Shown here: one piece after another, positions 58,736 through 64,000 of the stretch
How positions within the stretch are numbered: position 1 is the stretch's first letter
How the letters are laid out: every line of letters begins with the position of its first letter
From: PALSA-243 sp049522755
GTDB lineage: Bacteria > Acidobacteriota > Terriglobia > Bryobacterales > Bryobacteraceae
NCBI GenBank assembly: GCA_049522755.1
Contig: JBEKNN010000010.1
Coordinates: forward strand, 4,406 to 68,405
Length of the DNA: 64,000 bases
Direction: 5' to 3'
Made by a program: the position numbers and the translations under genes
The notes under the pieces: generated by a model
Database searches by the model: none
Told to the model about the DNA's origin: nothing
What the model saw: the letters and a program-made list of their open reading frames with translations, nothing else

Positions 58736-59010
58736 GTGTGTCGAGTAGCGATGTGCATTCAGGGGGTGCAAGTCCCCTATAGACTGTAATGACCGGAACC
58801 ATCCGTCTAAGCAAGCGCGCCCGTCGCGAGGCGCGATCCGAAGAAAGCCGATGACGCAATCTCGGATTCGACATACTCGCGGCATGACGGCCTGAGTACC
58901 CAGGTTCCGGCCGGAACGACTTAGGGCCTAAAAGGAGAGTCGAGCATTCATTGCTTCGAGCTGGTGAGTCTTCCAAAATCGTGCGTTGGCGGTTTCCCTG
59001 GGGCTGAAAG
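58736..59010 (+). mobile_element. Probable group II intron relic (5' part only)
   Basis: It begins GTGTG, the group II 5' consensus, and soon shows GGGGGTGCAAGTCCCC, CTAAGCAAGCGCG, GATCCGAAGAAAGCCGATG and CCTAAAAGGAGAGTCGAGC. These are the kind of segments found in domain I of bacterial group II introns. No reverse-transcriptase gene follows; the antitoxin gene starts at 59083. The 3' end is not defined. Resemblance is from memory and needs a covariance search. Confidence 0.5.
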
Positions 59011-59082
59011 ATCCTGCGTCGTTTTGATTCGGCGACGCCTGTGTCTTTTACGAGTTTCCCATTTTTATGGGAAAATGGTTCC

Positions 59083-59340
59083 ATGAAGACCACCGTCGAA
59101 ATTCCCGATGCGCTATTTCGAAAAGCGAAGGCTGCGGCCGCGGAAGAGGGCAAGAGTCTCAAGGACTTTTTCACAGAGGCCGTCTCGAATCGGTTGAATC
59201 AGAAAAACTCGGGCGATAGCGGAGCGATGCCGTGGGAAGCGGCGTTTGGCGGCCTCAAGCAGCTTCACCGCGAGAATCGGCGCATCGACCGCATCATTGC
59301 CGCCGAGTTCGAAACCGTAGATCAGGAAGAATGGCGCTGA
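59083..59340 (+). CDS. VapB-type antitoxin
   Basis: An 85-residue protein. The N-terminus (MKTTVEIPDALFRKAKAAAA) is a ribbon-helix-helix DNA-binding domain; the tail LHRENRRIDRIIAAEFETVD likely binds the toxin. ATG 59083 is chosen over 59041 because it begins the RHH strand. Overlaps the toxin start by 10 bp. Confidence 0.9.
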   Translation: MKTTVEIPDALFRKAKAAAAEEGKSLKDFFTEAVSNRLNQKNSGDSGAMPWEAAFGGLKQLHRENRRIDRIIAAEFETVDQEEWR

Positions 59341-59714
59341 TTCTGGATACAAATGCCCTGTCTGCGTTCGCCGACGGCGACCGGGAATTGCGGCTCGCGA
59401 TCGGCCGGGAGCGGAACCTGGCGGCGCCGGCTGTGGTGCTTGGCGAGTATCTATTTGGCATCCGCCAATCCCGTCACCGGGCGCAATACGAGCGCTGGCT
59501 GAAAGCCCATTTACCTTTGTTCTCGCTGCTGCCAATCGATGCCGCGACAGCCGGTAGCTACGCTGAAATCCGCCTGGAGCTAAAAGCGACTGGCCGGCCG
59601 ATTCCTACTAACGACGTCTGGATTGCGGCGCTTGCCCGGCAGTATCGATATGCGATTGTAACGCTCGATCGCCACTTTGAGGCGGTTAAGGGAGTGCAGT
59701 TGGTGAGTTGGTAG
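59331..59714 (+). CDS. VapC-type PIN toxin
   Basis: A 127-residue PIN nuclease (ALILDTNALSAFADGDRELR; VVLGEYLFGIRQSRH; PIPTNDVWIAALARQYRYAI; VTLDRHFEAVKGVQLVSW). The acidic residues are all in place. The ATG at 59331 is within the antitoxin gene; the frame extending upstream is rejected. Intact pair with VapB. Confidence 0.92.
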   Translation: MALILDTNALSAFADGDRELRLAIGRERNLAAPAVVLGEYLFGIRQSRHRAQYERWLKAHLPLFSLLPIDAATAGSYAEIRLELKATGRPIPTNDVWIAALARQYRYAIVTLDRHFEAVKGVQLVSW

Positions 59715-59798
59715 CGCTGCGGCGCTTATGTCCCCCCGCTTTATCACATTTCAATGCTGCTAGAAATCCGCTTGCACCATCGGGGATAATGACTGTCA

Positions 59799-60218
59799 GT
59801 GGCCGACGCGCTTCAGCATGATGGTCTCAACGACCGAGCTACATTTGAAAGGCGGCTCTCGGAACGTTTTCCAGCGGTTGCCGACGAGTTTACTAATATC
59901 GAGCACGGGATACTGCATCTTGAAATGGCGGCATTTGCCAGAGCCACATGCCGGGCCATCGAGCAGGATGTACCTGGAGAGGTCCGAGCCCACTTCGAGT
60001 TTATTGATGAACTATTCTCGAGCGCGACGCCCGACTTGGAGAATGCAATTTACGTTTCCTACCTCGAAAATGTGTTCCTAGACCGATCAGGCGATCCCTA
60101 CCTCTCCGCTCGCGGCCGGCTTTCGCCCAAACTCCAGAAGGCGCTGATTGAGCTGGAAGAACACTGGGAACAGATCGAGAAGAATTACCAAGAACGAAAT
60201 CCACCAAAGACGTCATGA
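59799..60218 (+). CDS. Conserved small protein (possibly DUF7674 type)
   Basis: A 139-residue protein with GTG start. FERRLSERFPAVADEFTNIE then ILHLEMAAFARATCRAIEQD and VSYLENVFLDRSGDPYLSAR. The pattern resembles the DUF7674 family often seen near toxins, but I am not certain. It is acidic and helical, so an immunity-type role is possible. No toxin partner is visible. Confidence 0.6.
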   Translation: MADALQHDGLNDRATFERRLSERFPAVADEFTNIEHGILHLEMAAFARATCRAIEQDVPGEVRAHFEFIDELFSSATPDLENAIYVSYLENVFLDRSGDPYLSARGRLSPKLQKALIELEEHWEQIEKNYQERNPPKTS

Positions 60219-60268
60219 GTGAGTGCGTTCAACGGCGCAACCGCGCCGTTGCAAGCAAAGTCCGCGGT

Positions 60269-60817
60269 TCATTCCCCCGCCTTCTCCGGCTTCAACACTG
60301 CCACGTAACTCAGATTCCGGTACAACTGGTTGTAATCGAGGCCGAAACCCACTACGAACCGGTCCGGAATCTCGAAGCAGCGGAAATCCACCGGTGCCTG
60401 CACGATGCGGCGCGACGTGCGGTCCAGAAACGTACATACGGCCAACGAATTGGGCGCGCGGCCGGACAGAGTCTGCAACAAGTAGCGCAGGGTGAAGCCG
60501 GTATCGATGACATCTTCCACCAGCAGCACGTCTTCGCCTTCGATGCTGTCGTCCAGATCTTTGGCGATGCGCACCATGCCGGGCGCGCCGGTCTTGTTCG
60601 AGAAACTGGAGATCGCCAGGAAATCGATCTTCACGGGAAGCTCGATGTGGCGCGTCAAGGCGGTTAGAAAGTACACCGAGCCCTTGAGGACGCCGATCAG
60701 CTTGACGGCGCGGCCGGCATACGCGCGCGTGATCTCGGCGCCGACTTCGCGGATGCGCCGGTCGATTTCCTCTTCAGTGAAGAGGATCTTTTCGATTCCC
60801 GGAGGCGTGACGCTCAT
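60269..60817 (-). CDS. hpt: Hypoxanthine phosphoribosyltransferase
   Basis: A 182-residue enzyme. PRPP-binding motif GEDVLLVEDVIDTGFTLRYL (about 93-112); start KILFTEEEIDRRIREVGAEI; end VVGFGLDYNQLYRNLSYVAV. It salvages hypoxanthine and guanine to nucleotides. Its start overlaps the stop of the gene at 60814, so the two are coupled. Confidence 0.95.
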   Translation of the reverse strand: MSVTPPGIEKILFTEEEIDRRIREVGAEITRAYAGRAVKLIGVLKGSVYFLTALTRHIELPVKIDFLAISSFSNKTGAPGMVRIAKDLDDSIEGEDVLLVEDVIDTGFTLRYLLQTLSGRAPNSLAVCTFLDRTSRRIVQAPVDFRCFEIPDRFVVGFGLDYNQLYRNLSYVAVLKPEKAGE

Positions 60818-61767
60818 ACCGCCGCCGGCTGCGCGGCCAACCCGTATTTGAAGATCAGGTTTTCAAAATCCTTCTGGTAGAACACCTGAATGTTGAGCGC
60901 CGGATACAGTTCGCGCAGCAGCCGCACCTTGCGATTCTTCCTGGTGACCAGCGATTGCTTCATGGTGGTCAGCTCGACATAGAGTTGGAACTCCGGCAGG
61001 TAGAAATCGGGGGTGAACGCCTCCAGCGCTTTGCCGTCCGCATCTAAGTGGATGGGAAAACTGCGCGGTTCATACTCCCAGGCAATGCGGTAAAAATCCA
61101 GCAGATTAGCGAACATCTCCTCGCTCTGGTGCGCGAAAATCGTCTTGCGAAGCGTCACCTTGCCGTGCGGCGCCAGGCCGTAGCGCGCCAGCCGCAAGCG
61201 CATTTGAAACTGTAGCTGCGCCTCGGCCGCGGGCGAGAGATATCCGCGCTCTTCGATGCCGGTGGAAACGGCGGCGGTGGCGATCAACTCGGCGATCTGC
61301 TCGGCGGTGAGCGCTTCGGCGTTCGCCACCAGGTCGAAGAGGTCGGCGGTGGCCTTGGTTTTGCCGAACTTGGCCTTGCGGTCGGCGCGGTCGGCGGCCT
61401 CCCGGTCGAGCAGCAGGCGCCGGGCCGCAGCGCGATCAAGACGATGATCGAGCATCAGGTTGCCGATGCGCACGTTCTCCGGCGCCACCACATGCGTGCG
61501 CAGCAGGCCGGGGAAATGGCGGGCCTGCAACTCGCCGCCGGCGGCGCAATAGACCAGATGATGGCCCGTGGCGAGACGCGCCAGAATGGATGTGACCATG
61601 AACGGCCAGGCCTTGGGCGGCACTTGGGTTTCCGGGCCGAACTCTTCGGCGCCCAATTTCTGAATGTGGGATTGCGTCAAAAGCTCAAATCCCAGCCGTT
61701 GCGCCACGATGCGCGCAACCTCTTCATACCGGCATCCTGGATGACCCGAAACAGCGACCAACGCCAT
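60814..61767 (-). CDS. Cytidylate-kinase-like protein with C-terminal nuclease-like domain
   Basis: A 317-residue protein. The N-terminal half starts with a P-loop of the type SGHPGCRYEEVARIVAQRLG and reads like Cytidylate_kin2 proteins (LVYCAAGGELQARHFPGLLR; LDHRLDRAAARRLLLDREAA). The last ~70 residues (TPDFYLPEFQLYVELTT, then RKNRKVRLLRELYPAL) resemble a PD-(D/E)XK nuclease fold, but with Thr where Lys is expected. It is coupled to hpt, which suggests nucleotide metabolism. Two-domain reading is my interpretation. Confidence 0.65.
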   Translation of the reverse strand: MALVAVSGHPGCRYEEVARIVAQRLGFELLTQSHIQKLGAEEFGPETQVPPKAWPFMVTSILARLATGHHLVYCAAGGELQARHFPGLLRTHVVAPENVRIGNLMLDHRLDRAAARRLLLDREAADRADRKAKFGKTKATADLFDLVANAEALTAEQIAELIATAAVSTGIEERGYLSPAAEAQLQFQMRLRLARYGLAPHGKVTLRKTIFAHQSEEMFANLLDFYRIAWEYEPRSFPIHLDADGKALEAFTPDFYLPEFQLYVELTTMKQSLVTRKNRKVRLLRELYPALNIQVFYQKDFENLIFKYGLAAQPAAV

Positions 61768-61800
61768 GTGTCAAGCCCATGATAACGCGTGGAGCCGTGG

Positions 61801-61877
61801 GTTCGGCCTCCCGGCCTTCAAAAGCGCGCGAAGCGCGCCTGCGGCGCGTCGACCGGCCAGGAGGCCGGTCCCACGTG
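61801..61877. repeat. Dispersed hairpin repeat reaching into the btuF-like gene
   Basis: GACCGGCCAGGAGGCCGGTC (61851-61870) forms a hairpin; TCGGCCTCCCGGCC lies at 61803-61816. Similar to 21069-21088. The part from 61818 is read as the last ~20 codons of the BtuF-like gene. Confidence 0.7.
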
Positions 61878-62732
61878 CAGAATTTCGGTTATGATCTGGA
61901 GCGTTTCCACCACGCGCGGACCCGGCCGGTTGAAGTATTGATTGCCGTCCGCCAGATAGACGCGGCCGGAACGTACGGCGGGCAGCTCGCGCCAATCCGG
62001 ACGGTCGGTGAGCCAGTGCATCTCTTGTGCAGTGCGCGCGAGATCGAACCCGCACGGCGCCACGATCACGACGTCGGGGCGCGAAGCTTTCAATTCTTCC
62101 CACGTCATCCACGGCGAATGGCGGCCGGCTTCGCCGAACAGATTCACTCCGCCGGCCAGCTCGATCAGCTCCGGCGTCCAATTGCCCGCCGCCATCAGCG
62201 GCTCGATCCACTCGATGCAGGCGACGCGCGGCGCGGGCGTTCCCGCGGGAGGCGCCAGTTGCCGCATGCGGGACTGAAGCTCACGCACCACTGCTTCGCC
62301 GCGCTCCGGAATCTCGAGAGCACGCGCTACGCGGCGCACGTCTTCCCAGATTTGTGCGAGCGAATCCGGCTGCAGCGACACAATCCGCGGGCTTCCCGTC
62401 ATCCCGCGCGCCAGGGCCAGCTCGACATCGCGCAAGCTGACGGCGCACACGTCGCACTGGATCTGCGTCAGGATATGCGTGGGTTCGAGCGGCCGAAGCA
62501 CGTCGTCGAGAACGTCGTAGATGGAAATGGAAGTCCGCGCCGATTCCTTGACCGCGCGGTCGATCTCGCGGCTGTCCGCATTGACGTCGATGCGCGGCCG
62601 CGTACACACCGGCAGCGCCTTCACGCGTTCGGGATAGTCGCACTCATGCGAGCGCGCGACCAAATTGTCCAATTGGCCCAATGCGTCCACGATCTCCGTG
62701 GCGCTGGCGATCAGCGAGACGATGCGCGGCAG
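61818..62732 (-). CDS. BtuF-like cobalamin-binding protein
   Basis: About 304 residues. If the CTG at 62732 is used, the protein begins LPRIVSLIASATEIVDALGQ then DNLVARSHECDYPERV, as in periplasmic cobalamin-binding proteins of the BtuF type; GTG 62690 is the next possible start and would cut the first strand. AGGA lies 10 bp before the CTG. Later motifs PRVACIEWIEPLMAAGNWTP and SRPDVVIVAPCGFDL are family-like. No signal peptide is visible. The C-terminus (GPASWPVDAPQARFARF) is encoded by a dispersed repeat. Confidence 0.85.
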   Translation of the reverse strand: MPRIVSLIASATEIVDALGQLDNLVARSHECDYPERVKALPVCTRPRIDVNADSREIDRAVKESARTSISIYDVLDDVLRPLEPTHILTQIQCDVCAVSLRDVELALARGMTGSPRIVSLQPDSLAQIWEDVRRVARALEIPERGEAVVRELQSRMRQLAPPAGTPAPRVACIEWIEPLMAAGNWTPELIELAGGVNLFGEAGRHSPWMTWEELKASRPDVVIVAPCGFDLARTAQEMHWLTDRPDWRELPAVRSGRVYLADGNQYFNRPGPRVVETLQIITEILHVGPASWPVDAPQARFARF

Positions 62733-62744
62733 ACTGAAGCCGTC

Positions 62745-63275
62745 CTATGCCGGCTGCGCCACGACGCGCTCGGCGGGGGCCACGCTGCGGCTTAGCAACG
62801 CGTGCGCGCCGAACAGCACCGCCGTATAGAGCAGGTCCGATTCCAGGGTGTGGCGGAAAAACGGAATCGCCGCCGTGTAGCATGCCGCGAGACCGCTCAG
62901 ATTGTGGGCGTAGGCGCCGCTGGACCACAGCCAGGAGGGCAGGTTCGAGATCAGGAAAAACTGCAGGCTGCCGGCGAGCGCCATGCCGCCAATCCACACC
63001 GGATTCTCCGTCTTGCGGATCTTGGTTCCCATCCAAACGCTGAGCAGGAAGCTGGCGTAGACGAATGGCGTCGCACTGGAATACCCTCCGAGCAGCGGGT
63101 CGGTCACGGCCATCAGCACGATGGGCAGCGCGTACGCGTGCCACCCGCGCAGACGCGCGCCGGCGAACAGGCTCAGCGCTCCCACCGGAGCAAAATTCAG
63201 ATTCTGCGCCATGCGCGCCAAACCGGCGATTACGGTAAGTCCGATCGCCAACGGCCTCGCTGTGTTTCTTTCCAC
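62745..63275 (-). CDS. DUF6580-type membrane protein, candidate vitamin uptake component
   Basis: A 176-residue protein with about five membrane segments. FAPVGALSLFAGARLRGW, then LPIVLMAVTDPLLGGYS and WIGGMALAGSLQFFLISNLP match the DUF6580 pattern, which is related to ECF-type substrate-binding subunits. GAGGAG 6 bp before GTG 63275 decides the start. It lies between the adenosyltransferase and BtuF-like genes, so cobalamin or cobinamide is the likely cargo. Confidence 0.78.
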   Translation of the reverse strand: MERNTARPLAIGLTVIAGLARMAQNLNFAPVGALSLFAGARLRGWHAYALPIVLMAVTDPLLGGYSSATPFVYASFLLSVWMGTKIRKTENPVWIGGMALAGSLQFFLISNLPSWLWSSGAYAHNLSGLAACYTAAIPFFRHTLESDLLYTAVLFGAHALLSRSVAPAERVVAQPA

Positions 63276-63328
63276 CGATTTCTCCTCTTTACGATTATCC
63301 ATCATGGCATATCGGTCGCGCCAGTCGA

Positions 63329-63943
63329 TCAAACCAGCCCCGAACTGGAGCGATTCGGCTCCCACAAAGTTTCCGCCACGCCGGTGACGTGGCTCGCCCA
63401 GCGGCTCCAGACGAACAACGCGTCGCTGAGCCGGTTGAGATACCGGACGGCTTCGGCGGGGATATCCTCTTCACGCGCCAGCGCGACGCAGAGGCGCTCG
63501 GCGCGGCGGCACACCGTGCGGCAGATGTGCAGCTCCGCATTCAGGCGGCTGCCGCCGGGCAAAACGAACGAACGGAGCGGCGGCAGATCCTCATTCATGC
63601 GGTCCATTTCCGCTTCGAGCTGCGTCACCTCGGCTTCGGTGACGCGCGCCTGCTTGGGATGAACATCATCCGGCAGCGTGGCCAGGATAGAGCCCAGGTT
63701 GAACAACTCGTGCTGCACGCGCAACAGAATCGCGGCCAGCGGATGAGTCGCGGCGGTTTCCTGAGCGCTGGCCCGGGCTGTTCCCAGAAATGAGTTGAGC
63801 TCATCCACTGTGCCATAGGCCTCGATGCGCAAGCTGTCCTTGGGCACGCGCTGGCCCCCGGCCAGAGAGGTGCCGCCGGTATCGCCGCGCCGCGTATAGA
63901 CGCGGTTGATGGCGACGCGCGGCGTGTCGAATGGTTCACTCAT
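63329..63943 (-). CDS. ATP:cob(I)alamin adenosyltransferase (PduO type)
   Basis: A 204-residue enzyme. TRRGDTGGTSLAGGQRVPKD (about 16-35) binds ATP; RIEAYGTVDELNSFLGTARA and the late RTVCRRAERLCVAL and YLNRLSDALFVWSRW are signature segments. It converts cob(I)alamin to adenosylcobalamin. Its ATG overlaps the stop of an upstream gene (ATGA). Operon with the DUF6580 and BtuF-like genes. Confidence 0.95.
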   Translation of the reverse strand: MSEPFDTPRVAINRVYTRRGDTGGTSLAGGQRVPKDSLRIEAYGTVDELNSFLGTARASAQETAATHPLAAILLRVQHELFNLGSILATLPDDVHPKQARVTEAEVTQLEAEMDRMNEDLPPLRSFVLPGGSRLNAELHICRTVCRRAERLCVALAREEDIPAEAVRYLNRLSDALFVWSRWASHVTGVAETLWEPNRSSSGLV

Positions 63944-64000
63944 TCGATGGCCGCACGGATACTAGCAGCACGTAGTGCGTCTCCCGGCGCGGCGACCGGC
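63940..64000 (-). CDS. C-terminal end of an unidentified gene (start outside window)
   Basis: The frame reads PVAAPGDALRAASIRAAIE and stops at TGA overlapping the adenosyltransferase ATG (ATGA). Only 19 codons are visible, so the product cannot be named. The overlap suggests the first gene of the cobalamin operon. Confidence 0.45.
   Translation of the reverse strand, partial: PVAAPGDALRAASIRAAIE

Overview
The window is GC-rich chromosomal DNA that most resembles an acidobacterium of the Solibacter/Bryobacter type. This is inferred from gene content, not from a marker search. The signs are a MacB/FtsX-type permease of the ADOP kind behind a PadR regulator, a decayed Oar-like TonB receptor, several ECF sigma/anti-sigma pairs, a PEP-CTERM-like protein, many PIN-type toxin-antitoxin loci and dispersed intergenic hairpin repeats.

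Layout. 1-2.2 kb: the end of a CHAT protease gene, a sigma factor and a zinc-finger membrane protein, apparently one operon. 2.3-4.6 kb: GxxExxY protein, DUF507 protein and Ada. 5.0-10.8 kb: two more ECF sigma/anti-sigma cassettes with rpmE and a candidate small RNA between them. Two near-identical ECF-type promoters (7234 and 8977) mark the second sigma gene and a secreted-protein pair as one likely regulon. 10.8-16.7 kb: a FitB-type toxin-antitoxin pair, an alpha/beta hydrolase, an aquaporin with a good promoter, a candidate terminated RNA, an MFS transporter and DacB. 16.7-18.8 kb: a toxin-antitoxin graveyard enclosed by a copy of the dacB 3' end. 18.9-21.9 kb: DUF1697 protein, amidase, SDR.

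22-30.5 kb holds two complete and different succinate:quinone oxidoreductases facing each other (sdhCAB on +, an Sdh1-like CAB set on -) with four small genes between. 30.6-37.8 kb: GH31 glycosidase, PadR plus ADOP permease, APC permease. 37.8-44.3 kb is a mixed zone: TonB receptor relic, a small metallothionein, CdsA and UppS, tRNA-Arg(TCT), a phnW relic, secreted proteins and an RRM protein. 44.5-49.1 kb: an overlapping operon of an Omp85-like protein, a DUF4390-like protein, an NtrY-like kinase and an NtrC-like regulator. 49.1-51.9 kb: a segment with a broken HNH endonuclease gene enclosed by a 488-bp copy of the regulator's 3' end, then a DUF4926/DUF6883 pair.

52-55.8 kb looks like an aldehyde/electrophile reduction module under a divergent AraC-type regulator, arranged like E. 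coli yqhC-yqhD-dkgA. 55.8-59.8 kb: GH18 protein, ferredoxin-NADP reductase, glycine-rich secreted protein, a probable group II intron relic and a VapBC pair. 60.2-64 kb: hpt with a cytidylate-kinase-like fusion gene, then a compact cobalamin operon (PduO-type adenosyltransferase, DUF6580 membrane protein, BtuF-like binding protein) whose first gene lies beyond the window.

The most notable patterns are: (i) two unrelated genes whose 3' ends are duplicated downstream, each duplication enclosing the same ~200-bp repeat plus selfish-type genes; (ii) a CHAT protease coupled to a sigma/anti-sigma pair; (iii) a RelE gene interrupted by three TAG codons, two at likely glutamine positions; (iv) the cobalamin operon with a DUF6580 protein as the candidate transporter.
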